A DNA stretch of 64,000 bases from Salinibacterium sp. Its GTDB lineage: Bacteria > Actinomycetota > Actinomycetes > Actinomycetales > Microbacteriaceae. The stretch lies in the NCBI GenBank assembly GCA_015234465.1, contig JADGNA010000008.1:992001-1056000 (forward strand). The letters run 5' to 3'. Shown in pieces: positions 50,768 to 59,354 of the stretch. Numbering within the stretch: position 1 is the stretch's first letter; each line of letters starts with the position of its first letter. The position numbers and the translations under genes were made by a program. Under the pieces are notes generated by a model, which was not told the origin of the DNA, ran no database searches, and saw only the letters and a program-made list of their open reading frames with translations.

Positions 50768-51588
50768 CGCAGATGACCGGTGGTACGGATGCCGTCAGCA
50801 TCGCGGGGGTCGACAAGGTCTTCGAGACCCGCAGCGGGCAGGTGCAGGCGCTCTCGGGCATCGACCTGACGGTGGCGGCGGGTGAGTTCGTGTCGCTCAT
50901 CGGCCCCTCCGGCTGCGGCAAGTCCACGCTCATGCGCCTCATCGCCGACCTCGACCAGCCGAGCACGGGCACCGTGTCGGTGTTCGGCAAGCCGGCGAAG
51001 GATGCCCGCATCGCCCAGGACTACGGCATCGCCTTCCAGCAGGCCGGCCTGCTGCCGTGGCGCACGGTCGAGGAGAACATCGAGCTGCCCCTCTCCCTCC
51101 ACGGAGCGCCGAAGGCCGAACGTGCGGCACGCGTCGCCGAGCTCGTCTCCCTCGTGGGCCTCGGGGACTTCGCCGACCGCTACCCCGACCAGCTCTCGGG
51201 CGGCATGCAGCAGCGCGTCGCGATCGCCCGGGCGCTGGCGGAGAAGCCGCGCCTGCTGCTCATGGATGAACCCTTCGGCGCCCTCGACGAGATGACGAGA
51301 GAACGGATGCAGTCGGAGCTCGTGCGCATCTGCGCCGAGACCGGCGCGGCCGTCGTGTTCGTGACGCACTCCATCCCCGAAGCCGTGTTCCTCTCCGACC
51401 GGGTCGTCGTCATGTCGCCCCGGCCGGGTCGCATCCAGGAGATCGTGACGATGCGGCTCGCCGCCACCGCCGACCGCGAAGAGGGTCTGCGCGAGCAGCA
51501 CGAGTTCTTCGACATGATCACGGCCGTGCGCGAGGCCCTCCACCAGGGCTCGCCGGTCGCCGCGGTGCGTGGAGTGGAGACGCGCTGA
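50764..51588 (+). CDS. ABC transporter ATP-binding protein (SsuB/TauB type)
   Basis: This 274-residue ATPase has Walker A GPSGCGKST, Q-loop FQQAGLLPWRTVEENIELPL, signature LSGGMQQRVAIARAL, Walker B LLLMDEPFGALDE and switch His FVTHSIPEAVFLSDRVVVMS. These are the exact patterns of the taurine/sulfonate/nitrate/pyrimidine importer ATPases. It overlaps the first permease by four bases and the second by one base. Confidence 0.92.
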   Translation: MTQMTGGTDAVSIAGVDKVFETRSGQVQALSGIDLTVAAGEFVSLIGPSGCGKSTLMRLIADLDQPSTGTVSVFGKPAKDARIAQDYGIAFQQAGLLPWRTVEENIELPLSLHGAPKAERAARVAELVSLVGLGDFADRYPDQLSGGMQQRVAIARALAEKPRLLLMDEPFGALDEMTRERMQSELVRICAETGAAVVFVTHSIPEAVFLSDRVVVMSPRPGRIQEIVTMRLAATADREEGLREQHEFFDMITAVREALHQGSPVAAVRGVETR

Positions 51589-52370
51589 TGGGCCGGGCCG
51601 TGACGATGAACCCGCGGACGGAGGTCGCCGCTCGCACCATCGCGCCCATCGTCGTGGGCCTCGTGGTGCTCGGCGGCTGGCAGCTCGCCGTGACCGTCGG
51701 GGGCGTCGACGACTACCTCCTGCCAGCGCCCGCCTCCATCATCGACCAGCTCGTGGAGTTCGCCCCCTCGATGCTCAGCGCCGGGCTCATCACGGGCACC
51801 AACGCCCTCATCGGCCTGCTCGTGGGGGCCGTGCTCGGCATCGTGGTCGCCCTCTTCGCGGCATCCGCTCGCCTCGTCGACTGGATGGCCGCGCCCGTCG
51901 TCGCGGCGCTCGCCGTCATCCCCATCGTTGCCCTCGCACCCGTGCTCAACACGATGTTCGGTGCCGACTCGCAGTTCGGGCGCCAAGCCATCGCGGCGCT
52001 CGCCGTCTTCGTGCCCGTCTTCATCAACACTCTGCGCGGCCTGCGGCAGGCGCTCCCCGTGCACCGCGACCTCATGGCCGTGTACGCCGCGAAACCCGGC
52101 CAGGTCATGCGCACCGTGACGCTGCCGACGGCGACGCCCTTCGTCTTCACGGGCATCCGCATCGGCTCCTCGCTCGCCGTCATCTCAGCGCTCGTCGCCG
52201 AGTACTTCGGCGGCCCGCGTGGCGGTCTCGGCGGCCTCATCTCCACCTCTGCGGCATCCAGCGCGTACCCGCGTGCCTGGGCCTACGTCATCATCTCCAT
52301 CGTGCTCGGCCTGGCCTTCTATCTCGTGACGCTCGGCGCTGAGCGACTCGCGGTGCGGAGGCGTAGCTGA
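51588..52370 (+). CDS. ABC transporter permease, second subunit (SsuC/ThiX type)
   Basis: This 260-residue membrane protein has about six helices, with GVDDYLLPAPASIIDQL near the N-terminus and DLMAVYAAKPGQVMRTVTLPTATPFVFTGIRIGSSLAVISALVAEYFGGPRGGLGG as the coupling loop and last helices. It is distinct from the first permease, so the transporter probably has two different permeases, as some pyrimidine and hydroxymethylpyrimidine importers do. Its ATG overlaps the ATPase stop (TGATG). Confidence 0.87.
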   Translation: MGRAVTMNPRTEVAARTIAPIVVGLVVLGGWQLAVTVGGVDDYLLPAPASIIDQLVEFAPSMLSAGLITGTNALIGLLVGAVLGIVVALFAASARLVDWMAAPVVAALAVIPIVALAPVLNTMFGADSQFGRQAIAALAVFVPVFINTLRGLRQALPVHRDLMAVYAAKPGQVMRTVTLPTATPFVFTGIRIGSSLAVISALVAEYFGGPRGGLGGLISTSAASSAYPRAWAYVIISIVLGLAFYLVTLGAERLAVRRRS

Positions 52371-52440
52371 ACCCGACGTCCTCCCGTCCTCCGGGCGAGA
52401 TGGCCGACCACACAGGCACCAACGACAGGAAGGCACCGAC

Positions 52441-53589
52441 ATGAAACACAGCACACGTCGTGCGGCGAGCATCGCCGCGACAGCACTCGCGGCAGGGCTC
52501 GTGCTCTCGGCCTGCTCAGGCACCGGGGGCGACACCGATTCCGACACGGGTGGCGATGAACTCACCGAGGTGAAGCTGCAGCTGCAGTGGCTGCCGCAGG
52601 GGCAGTTCGCGGGCTACTTCGCGGCGCAGGAGCAGGGCTTCTTCGAGGAGGCAGGCCTCGACGTCGAGATCATCCCGAGTGGCGGCGACATCGTGCCGCA
52701 GGATGCCCTCGCCAACGGTGACGTCGACTACGCGATCGCCTGGGTGCCGAAGGTGCTCGGCTCGATCGAGGCCGGTGCCAATGTGACCAACATCGCGCAG
52801 ATCTTCCAGCGCTCCGGCACCCTGCAGGTGTCGTGGGCCGACTCCGGCATTGAGTCGGTCGCCGACTTCGAGGGCAAGAAGATCGGCAGCTGGGGCTTCG
52901 GCAACGAGTGGGAGATCTTCGCCGCGATGGCGGAGGAGGGCCTCGACTCGACGACCGTCGAGATCATCACGCAGGACTTCAACATGAACGCCTTCCTCTC
53001 GGGCGACATCGACGCAGCCCAGGCGATGACCTACAACGAGTACGCGCAACTGCTCGAGGCGGTCAACCCCGACACGGGAGAGCTCTATACGCCGGAGGAC
53101 TTCACCGTTATCAGCTACGAAGACACGGTCGGCGCGATGCTGCAGGACGCAGTCTGGGCCGACACTGAGCGCCTCGAGAGCGACGAGGAGTACCAGGAGA
53201 CGACCGTCGCCTTCCTCAAGGCGGTCATCAAGGGCTGGGCCTACGCCGCCGACAACCCCGAGGAGGCGTCGGAGATGACCATCAACGCCGGCTCCGGCTG
53301 GGGTGCGAGCCACGAACTGTGGATGGTCAACGAGACCAACAAGCTCATCTGGCCGGCAGAGAACGGCATCGGCTACATCGATGAGGCCGCATTCGAGGCC
53401 ACCGTTGCGGCCGCGCTGAGCGCCACCAACGAGACCGGCGCGAGCCTCATCACCGAGGAACCGCCCGCCACCGCGTGGACCAACGAATACATCGAGCAGG
53501 CACTCGCCGAACTCGAGGAGGAGGGCGTCGACGTGAAGGGAGACGACTTCGAGCCCATCGAGGTCGAGCTGCTCGAGGGCGGCGCCTAG
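52441..53589 (+). CDS. NMT1/THI5-like substrate-binding lipoprotein
   Basis: This 382-residue protein has a lipoprotein signal (AATALAAGLVLSAC, Cys25), an acidic spacer, and the NMT1-like core EVKLQLQWLPQGQFAGYFAAQEQGFFEEAGLDVEIIPSGGDIVPQDALANGDVDYAIAWVPKVL. This class binds pyrimidine precursors such as hydroxymethylpyrimidine, and also riboflavin or aromatic ligands. It completes the importer and should bind the compound degraded by this operon. A strong hairpin follows it, as often for binding proteins made in excess. Confidence 0.9.
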   Translation: MKHSTRRAASIAATALAAGLVLSACSGTGGDTDSDTGGDELTEVKLQLQWLPQGQFAGYFAAQEQGFFEEAGLDVEIIPSGGDIVPQDALANGDVDYAIAWVPKVLGSIEAGANVTNIAQIFQRSGTLQVSWADSGIESVADFEGKKIGSWGFGNEWEIFAAMAEEGLDSTTVEIITQDFNMNAFLSGDIDAAQAMTYNEYAQLLEAVNPDTGELYTPEDFTVISYEDTVGAMLQDAVWADTERLESDEEYQETTVAFLKAVIKGWAYAADNPEEASEMTINAGSGWGASHELWMVNETNKLIWPAENGIGYIDEAAFEATVAAALSATNETGASLITEEPPATAWTNEYIEQALAELEEEGVDVKGDDFEPIEVELLEGGA

Positions 53590-53597
53590 CAAGCACC

Positions 53598-53632
53598 GGC
53601 CGGGCGGCCGAGCACACCTCGGCCGCCCGGCC
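53598..53632 (+). terminator. GC-rich hairpin between binding protein and aminotransferase genes
   Basis: Perfect 15-bp arms (53598-53612 and 53618-53632) close a CACAC loop nine bases after the stop. It may partly terminate, or protect the upstream mRNA, so that binding protein exceeds downstream enzymes. Confidence 0.65.
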
Positions 53633-53663
53633 ACCAACGTCAACAGAAAGAAGGCGTGAACCG

Positions 53664-54986
53664 ATGAACGACCGCACCAGCATCCCCAATGAGCGCATCG
53701 TCGCGCTCGACCGCGCCCACGTCTTCCACTCCTGGTCTGCGCAGGGCGCCCTCGCGCCCCTCGTCATCACGGGAGGCTCGGGTACCCGCGCCTGGGATGA
53801 CGAGGGCACCACCTACCTCGACTTCTCGAGCCAGCTCATCAACCTCAACATCGGCCACCAGCATCCGGCGGTCATCGCGGCAATCGCGGAGCAGGCGCGC
53901 CAGCTCACGACGGTCGCCCCCGCCACCGCCAATCTTGCCCGCGGGGAGGCCGCCGAGCGCATCGTCGCGCGGGCACCCGAGGGCTTCAACAGGGTGTTCT
54001 TCACCAACGGTGGTGCGGATGCCAACGAGAACGCCATCCGCATGGCCCGCCTGCACACTGGGCGTGACACCGTGCTCTCGACCTACCGCTCGTACCACGG
54101 CAACACGGGCGCCGCGATCGTCGCGACAGGGGACTGGCGACGGATGCCCAACCAGTACGCCCGCGGGCACGTGCACTTCTGGGGGCCCTACCTCTACCGC
54201 TCCGAGTTCTGGGCAACGACGCCCGAGCAGGAGTCGGAGCGGGCGCTGCGACACCTCGAGCGCACGATCCAAGGGGAGGGACCGCAGACGATCGCGGCGG
54301 TCCTCCTCGAGACGGTGCCGGGAACCGCGGGCATCCTGCCGCCGCCCCCCGGCTACCTGGCCGGCGTGCGGGAGCTGTGCGACCGCTTTGGGCTCGTGCT
54401 GATCCTCGACGAGGTCATGGCGGGCTTCGGCCGCACGGGTCGCTGGCTCGCGCTCGACGGCTACGACGTCGTGCCCGACCTCATCACCGTCGCCAAGGGG
54501 GTCAACTCGGGCTACGTGCCGGTCGGTGGCGTCATCATCTCCGACGAGATCGCCGCAGACTTCGACGAGACCGTCTTTCCCGGCGGGCTCACCTACAGCG
54601 GGCATCCGCTCGCCATGGCGTCGATCATCGGTGCGCTCGACGCGATGGAGCGCGAGGGCATCGTCGACAACGCCGCCCGCATCGGCGCGGAGGCAATCGG
54701 GCCGGCGCTCGAAGCGCTCGCGCAGAAGCATCCGATCGTCGGCGAGGTGCGGGGTGAGGGCGTCTTCTGGGCGATCGAACTCGTCGCCGACCGGGAGACC
54801 CGCGAACCCCTGCCAGCCGAGACGATGGGCCGCATCAAGAGCGAACTGCTCGCCCGTCGCCTGCTCGCGATCGTGCAGGACAACCGCATCCACGTCGTGC
54901 CCCCCTGCGTCGTCACCGATGACGAGGTGGCGGAGGCCGTCGCGATCTACGACGAGGTGCTCGCCCTCGTCGGTACCGCGGGTTGA
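53664..54986 (+). CDS. Class III aminotransferase, probable beta-alanine (omega-amino acid) transaminase
   Basis: This 440-residue PLP enzyme has VFFTNGGADANENAIRMARLHTGRDTVLSTYRSYHGNT, LILDEVMAGFGRTGRW (PLP Asp249) and Lys278 in LITVAKGVNSGYVPVGG. In context it should convert beta-alanine or 3-aminoisobutyrate to malonate semialdehyde or methylmalonate semialdehyde. The stop codon TGA at 54984-54986 lies within the first bases of a REP-like repeat (GGTTGA), so the repeat has replaced the original 3' end. RBS AAGAAGG precedes ATG 53664. Confidence 0.9.
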   Translation: MNDRTSIPNERIVALDRAHVFHSWSAQGALAPLVITGGSGTRAWDDEGTTYLDFSSQLINLNIGHQHPAVIAAIAEQARQLTTVAPATANLARGEAAERIVARAPEGFNRVFFTNGGADANENAIRMARLHTGRDTVLSTYRSYHGNTGAAIVATGDWRRMPNQYARGHVHFWGPYLYRSEFWATTPEQESERALRHLERTIQGEGPQTIAAVLLETVPGTAGILPPPPGYLAGVRELCDRFGLVLILDEVMAGFGRTGRWLALDGYDVVPDLITVAKGVNSGYVPVGGVIISDEIAADFDETVFPGGLTYSGHPLAMASIIGALDAMEREGIVDNAARIGAEAIGPALEALAQKHPIVGEVRGEGVFWAIELVADRETREPLPAETMGRIKSELLARRLLAIVQDNRIHVVPPCVVTDDEVAEAVAIYDEVLALVGTAG

Positions 54987-55008
54987 GTAGGCCCGCCATG
55001 CCGTACCC
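54980..55008. repeat. REP-like repeat, partial copy 2a
   Basis: A shortened unit (GGGTTGAGTAGGCCCGCC then ATGCCGTACCC) overlaps the aminotransferase stop. It lacks the TATCGAAACCC end and is followed directly by the full copy in the same orientation. Confidence 0.75.
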
Positions 55009-55010
55009 GC

Positions 55011-55046
55011 GGGTTGAGTAGGCCCGCCAGGGCCGTATCGAAACCC
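55011..55046. repeat. REP-like repeat, full copy 2b
   Basis: The 36-base unit matches 9480-9515 except for one base (GTAGG for GTGGG). It stands between the aminotransferase and dehydrogenase genes, 29 bases before the next ATG, in the middle of a likely operon. Confidence 0.8.
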
Positions 55047-55075
55047 CCAAGATTTCTCCGAACAAAGGAACCACA

Positions 55076-56569
55076 ATGACCACCACGCTCAACCACTGGA
55101 TCAACGGGGCCGACGCCGAGGGCACCTCCCCGCGCACCTCACCCGTCTTCAACCCCGCCCGCGGCGAGGTCAGCAAGAACGTGCGGCTCGCGAGCGTCGC
55201 GGATGTCGACTCCGCCGTCGCCGCCGCGCGCGAAGCCTTCCCCGCGTGGCGGGCCGCATCGCTCGCCAAGCGGCAAGGCATCCTGTTCACCTTCCGCGAG
55301 CTGCTCAACCAGCGGCAGGGCGAACTGGCCGACATCCTCACCTCCGAGCACGGCAAGGTGACCTCGGATGCCCTGGGCGAGATCGCGCGCGGCCTCGAGG
55401 TCGTCGAGTTCGCGCTCGGCATGCCGCACCTGCTCAAGGGTGACTACAGCGAGAACGTCTCGACGGGGGTCGACGTCTACACGCTGCGGCAGCCGCTCGG
55501 CGTCGTGGGCATCATCAGCCCCTTCAACTTCCCCGCCATGGTGCCGCTGTGGTTCTTCCCGATCGCGCTCGCGGCCGGCAACACCGTCGTGCTGAAGCCG
55601 AGCGAGAAAGACCCCTCGGCGGCGAACTGGATGGCGTCGCTGCTCGCCGAGGCCGGCCTGCCGGCGGGGGTGTTCAACGTGGTCCACGGTGATAAGGAGG
55701 CGGTCGATGCGCTCCTGGAGCACCCGGATGTCGCCTCCATCTCCTTCGTCGGCTCCACCCCGATCGCCAAGTACATCTACGAGACCGCGTCGTCGCACGG
55801 CAAGCGGGTGCAGGCCCTCGGCGGTGCGAAGAACCACATGCTGGTGCTGCCGGATGCCGACCTCGACCTCGCCGCGGACGCCGCCGTCAACGCCGGCTTC
55901 GGCTCGGCGGGCGAGCGCTGCATGGCGATCAGCGTCATCCTCGCGGTCGAACCGGTCGCCGACGAGCTCATCTCCCGCATCACCTCCCGCATGCAGGGCC
56001 TCAGGGTCGGCGACGGGATGCGCGGATGCGACATGGGTCCGCTCATCACGGAGGCGCACCGAGACAAGGTTGCCTCGTACATCGACATCGCCGAGAACGA
56101 CGGGGCAACCGTCGTGGTCGACGGGCGCGGCGTGGAGGTCGACGGTGAGGCATCCGGATTCTGGCTCGGCCCGACCCTCTTCGACAGGGTCTCGACCGAC
56201 TCAGCCGTCTACCGGGACGAGATCTTCGGCCCCGTGCTGTCGATCGTGCGGGTCGCCTCCTACGACGAGGGGCTCGACATCATCAACGGCTCGCAGTACG
56301 GCAACGGCACCGCCATCTTCACGAACGACGGCGGGGCGGCGAGGCGCTTCCAGAACGAGGTGCAGGTGGGCATGGTCGGCATCAATGTGCCCATCCCCGT
56401 GCCCGTCGCGTACCACTCCTTCGGCGGATGGAAGGACTCACTCTTCGGTGACGCCAAGGCCTATGGCCCCTCGGGCATCGCGTTCTTCACGCGCGAGAAG
56501 GCCGTGACGTCACGCTGGCTCGACCCCTCCCACGGCGGCATCAACCTGGGCTTCCCGCAGCATGACTGA
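55076..56569 (+). CDS. mmsA: CoA-acylating methylmalonate-semialdehyde dehydrogenase
   Basis: This 497-residue aldehyde dehydrogenase has catalytic Cys282 in GSAGERCMAIS. The usual general base Glu is replaced by Asn in ALGGAKNHMLV, the mark of the CoA-dependent MmsA/IolA subfamily, which makes acetyl-CoA or propionyl-CoA and CO2 from malonate or methylmalonate semialdehyde. It would finish beta-alanine and 3-aminoisobutyrate breakdown here. AAAGGAA lies eight bases before ATG 55076, after the REP copies. Confidence 0.93.
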   Translation: MTTTLNHWINGADAEGTSPRTSPVFNPARGEVSKNVRLASVADVDSAVAAAREAFPAWRAASLAKRQGILFTFRELLNQRQGELADILTSEHGKVTSDALGEIARGLEVVEFALGMPHLLKGDYSENVSTGVDVYTLRQPLGVVGIISPFNFPAMVPLWFFPIALAAGNTVVLKPSEKDPSAANWMASLLAEAGLPAGVFNVVHGDKEAVDALLEHPDVASISFVGSTPIAKYIYETASSHGKRVQALGGAKNHMLVLPDADLDLAADAAVNAGFGSAGERCMAISVILAVEPVADELISRITSRMQGLRVGDGMRGCDMGPLITEAHRDKVASYIDIAENDGATVVVDGRGVEVDGEASGFWLGPTLFDRVSTDSAVYRDEIFGPVLSIVRVASYDEGLDIINGSQYGNGTAIFTNDGGAARRFQNEVQVGMVGINVPIPVPVAYHSFGGWKDSLFGDAKAYGPSGIAFFTREKAVTSRWLDPSHGGINLGFPQHD

Positions 56570-56576
56570 CCGCCGA

Positions 56577-56582
56577 TAGAAT
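56577..56582 (+). promoter_or_regulatory. -10 box of pyrE, leaderless type
   Basis: TAGAAT, six bases, then the GTG at 56589. This separates pyrimidine synthesis (pyrE) from the catabolic operon just upstream. Confidence 0.55.
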
Positions 56583-56588
56583 CGCCGG

Positions 56589-57143
56589 GTGACCGACGCC
56601 AGGCAGCAGCTCATCGAATACATCAAGACCGACGCGGTCTTCCACGGGGACTTCACCCTCACGAGTGGCAAGAAGGCGAGCTACTACGTCGACCTGCGCA
56701 AGGTCAGCCTCGACCACCGCGTCGCGCCCCTGATCGGCCAGGTCATGCTCGACCTGATCGCCGACATCCCGGATGTCGCAGCCGTCGGCGGCCTCACCAT
56801 GGGCGCTGATCCCATCGCATCCGCGGTGCTGCACCAGGGTGCCGCACGCGGCGCCGCCTACGACGCCTTCGTCGTGCGCAAGGAGCCCAAGGACCACGGT
56901 CGCGGCCGCCAGGTCGAGGGGCCGGATGTCGCGGGCAAGCGCGTCATCGTGCTGGAAGACACCTCCACCACGGGTGGCTCCCCGCTCAAGGCGGCTGAAG
57001 CCCTCGAGAAGGTCGGGGCGATCATCGCCGGCGTCGCGGTCGTCGTCGACCGGGACACGGGCGCCAAGGAGATCATCGAGAAGGCCGGCTACCCGTACTA
57101 CGCGGCCATCACGCTTGGCGACCTGGGCCTCACGAAGGAGTAA
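56589..57143 (+). CDS. pyrE: Orotate phosphoribosyltransferase
   Basis: This 184-residue enzyme joins orotate to PRPP to make OMP in UMP synthesis. The PRPP motif is KRVIVLEDTSTTGGSPLKAAEAL and FTLTSGKKASYYVDLRKV is the orotate-binding N-terminal block. Length matches bacterial PyrE. It starts with GTG at 56589 behind its own -10 box. A membrane-protein gene follows after three bases and is probably co-transcribed. Confidence 0.94.
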   Translation: MTDARQQLIEYIKTDAVFHGDFTLTSGKKASYYVDLRKVSLDHRVAPLIGQVMLDLIADIPDVAAVGGLTMGADPIASAVLHQGAARGAAYDAFVVRKEPKDHGRGRQVEGPDVAGKRVIVLEDTSTTGGSPLKAAEALEKVGAIIAGVAVVVDRDTGAKEIIEKAGYPYYAAITLGDLGLTKE

Positions 57144-57146
57144 GCC

Positions 57147-58094
57147 GTGGGCAAGCGCGAAGAGGACGACGCCGCCGGCGGTGGGCTCGACGACCTCTTC
57201 GGCGCCGAGAAGTTCCGCGAATACGACGACAGCATCAACCCCTTCGTCGCGCCGCCACCCACCGCGCCCGTGAGGGTCGTGACCCCGGACCATCCGCTCC
57301 CCGCGGAGGAGCGTGGGCCGATTCACGACCGCTTCTCGGAGACCGTCGCGATGCCCACTGTGGGCGAAGAGCGTGGGCCCGTGCACGACCGCTTGTCGCC
57401 GACCGTCGCGATTCCCTTTGTCCAGGCGGGCGGAGCTCCCTCCGGTGAGGAGACCCTGGCGATGCCGGTCGCGGCGCGCGCGGATGCGGCGCCAACGACT
57501 GGCGCCAGCCCCACAGCAGGGGGCAGCGCCGCGGCCGCGCGAGCCACCGGCAGTCTCTGGGCGCGCCTCGGCACCCGTGCCCGCGTGCTCGTCGGCGTCG
57601 GAGGCGGCGCAGCGCTCGCCCTGCTCCTCGTGGGGCTCTACGCGCTCGGCACCGCGCTCGGCGGCGGCCCGGATGCGGCGACCGCCGAGGGTGCCGGAGA
57701 CGAGGCATCCGTCACCGCGCTCGAGCCAGGCGTGCACCCCTGGGCCGCACTGCAGGGCGGCGAATGCCTTGAGCCGCTTGAGAGCGTGTGGGCCGAAGAG
57801 TTCACGGTCGTCGAGTGCGACGCGCCCCACGCCGGCCAGTTCCTCTACCGCGGGGAGGTTGGCCCCGAGGTCACCGTGTACCTCGACGCCGAGGGCTGGC
57901 AGGGGCTCACGACCACCCTGTGCGACGCGGGCGAACTGCTCGACCTCGACGCGGCATCCGCCATCACCGACCTGCAGTGGCAGCTCACCTACGCGGGGGA
58001 TGCGACCGAGTGGGCGAACGGCGACCGAAGCTACGGATGCTTCGTCAGCCGCACCTCGGGCGAACCGCTCACGGGGTCGCTGCTCGCGGGGTAG
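57147..58094 (+). CDS. Single-pass membrane protein with septum-formation-like extracellular domain
   Basis: This 315-residue protein has an acidic, Pro-rich cytoplasmic part, one helix (about 148-170) and an extracellular domain with four Cys (GGECLEP, VVECDAPHAGQ, TLCDAG, YGCFV). ECLEP...VVECDAPHAGQ resembles the septum-formation domain family of actinobacteria. Residues 54-71 and 74-91 are a tandem repeat, EERGPIHDRFSETVAMP and EERGPVHDRLSPTVAIP, possibly a phosphorylation or protein-binding module (TVA). It starts with GTG three bases after pyrE. Function is not established. Confidence 0.75.
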   Translation: MGKREEDDAAGGGLDDLFGAEKFREYDDSINPFVAPPPTAPVRVVTPDHPLPAEERGPIHDRFSETVAMPTVGEERGPVHDRLSPTVAIPFVQAGGAPSGEETLAMPVAARADAAPTTGASPTAGGSAAAARATGSLWARLGTRARVLVGVGGGAALALLLVGLYALGTALGGGPDAATAEGAGDEASVTALEPGVHPWAALQGGECLEPLESVWAEEFTVVECDAPHAGQFLYRGEVGPEVTVYLDAEGWQGLTTTLCDAGELLDLDAASAITDLQWQLTYAGDATEWANGDRSYGCFVSRTSGEPLTGSLLAG

Positions 58095-58163
58095 CTCGGC
58101 TCGCGTCTTGTCGCTCCGCGGTTCTCGCTGTCTTGCCGCGCCTCGACACCTAGCGGCTCGGGG

Positions 58164-58223
58164 CGCTCACTTTCCGGCGGGATGCTCATGCTGCGACGTG
58201 AGCATCCCTCCGAAAAGTGAGCG
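58164..58223. repeat. Long hairpin, element K
   Basis: Arms 58164-58188 and 58199-58223 pair at 23 of 25 positions with a ten-base loop. It lies 70 bases after the membrane-protein stop in a convergent gap of 286 bases, which otherwise holds only the direct repeat at 58347-58380. Confidence 0.8.
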
Positions 58224-58346
58224 TGCGCGCCCTCACTGCTGGAGCGCGCTCCGACTTGTCAACGACGCTGGGGTTTGCGTTCTACGGGGTGCTACTGGTT
58301 GCCGTGGCATCCGCCGCCGCAGTTTCCTGCACTCGCGCCAGAAATC

Positions 58347-58380
58347 CCTGTAGCGTCACGCCCAAACCTGTAGCGTCACG
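58347..58380. repeat. Direct repeat CCTGTAGCGTCACG
   Basis: Two 14-base copies (58347-58360 and 58367-58380) are six bases apart, the second touching the deacetylase stop codon. No inverted partner is near, so this could be the remaining half of an arm-type element. Confidence 0.6.
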
Positions 58381-59226
58381 CTATCGCAGCGGGTCTTCGG
58401 CCAGGTCGCGCACGTAGTAGAACTCGTTGTCCCAGAGGGCGTAGATGAGCCAGGTGGGCAGGATGTAGGTCTCCTGCATGTAGTTCTCCTGCGAGGCGTG
58501 GATGGCCCAGCCCTCGTGCTTCTTGCCCACCTCGGCCGGCATGGAGTGGGTCGGCGCGGGCTGGTTCTCGGCGACGAACGCCCCTGCTTCTCCGCCGAAC
58601 ATCGTGAGCGCCTTTGTGGGGCTGATCGTGTAGACGATGTGCTCGGGCCCCTTGTATGCCGCGTCGTCCTCCGCGACCTCGAGGATCGCCAGCTCGGTGA
58701 TGCGGCCCATCTCCATGTGGTCCTTGTGGCCGGTGGCTCCGCTCTCGGGCCAGAAGGCGACCACAACATCCGGCTTCTGCTGGCGCAGCACGTCGGCAAC
58801 GCGCTCGACGAGCTCCTCCTCCTCGGACTGCGGCACCCCGCCATCCGGGTAGTCCCACACCTCGTGGCCGTCGACGCCCATGTTGAAGCTGTTCTTCAGT
58901 GACTCGGCCATCCGCACCGTGCCGAGGTCCTTCTGCCGTGCGACGACGGGCACCTGCGTGCCCGCCTCGCCCCGCGTTGCCGTGACCATATAGGTGTACG
59001 CGTCGTCGTGCGTCTTGGCGCGGGTGAAGAGGCCGTTGACGGTCTGCTCGTCATCCGGGTGCGCGAAGATCCCGACAACCCGCGTGCCGCCCACCTCGCC
59101 GATCACCGAGTCGACGCCCTGCGCACTCGGCTCGTGGAACAGGCTCCGCCCGAACCAGTACACGCCGCCGACAGCGACGATCAGGATGCTCGCGACGATG
59201 ATGAGCGCGACGGTGCGCTTGCGCAT
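58381..59226 (-). CDS. PIG-L/LmbE family deacetylase with membrane anchor
   Basis: This 281-residue protein has a membrane helix near the N-terminus (VALIIVASILIVAVGGVYWF, uncleaved or anchor) and the zinc motif AHPDDE (residues 55-60), with ATGHKDHMEMGRITEL carrying the third ligand. Members remove acetyl groups from N-acetylglucosamine-like substrates, such as MshB in mycothiol synthesis, or act on natural products. The anchor places the catalytic domain outside the membrane, unlike MshB. GGAG precedes ATG 59226. Substrate unknown. Confidence 0.85.
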   Translation of the reverse strand: MRKRTVALIIVASILIVAVGGVYWFGRSLFHEPSAQGVDSVIGEVGGTRVVGIFAHPDDEQTVNGLFTRAKTHDDAYTYMVTATRGEAGTQVPVVARQKDLGTVRMAESLKNSFNMGVDGHEVWDYPDGGVPQSEEEELVERVADVLRQQKPDVVVAFWPESGATGHKDHMEMGRITELAILEVAEDDAAYKGPEHIVYTISPTKALTMFGGEAGAFVAENQPAPTHSMPAEVGKKHEGWAIHASQENYMQETYILPTWLIYALWDNEFYYVRDLAEDPLR

Positions 59227-59354
59227 GGGTGACTCCGTTGTCTCGGGATGTCCGCCCATCCTGCCAGCGCGGGCGCGCATGCGGCAGGCCCTCGAAGGGG
59301 TGCGGGCGGCGTGGCGTGGCGCGTGCCTGCGGTCGCCGTTGCGGGTCTCGAGGG

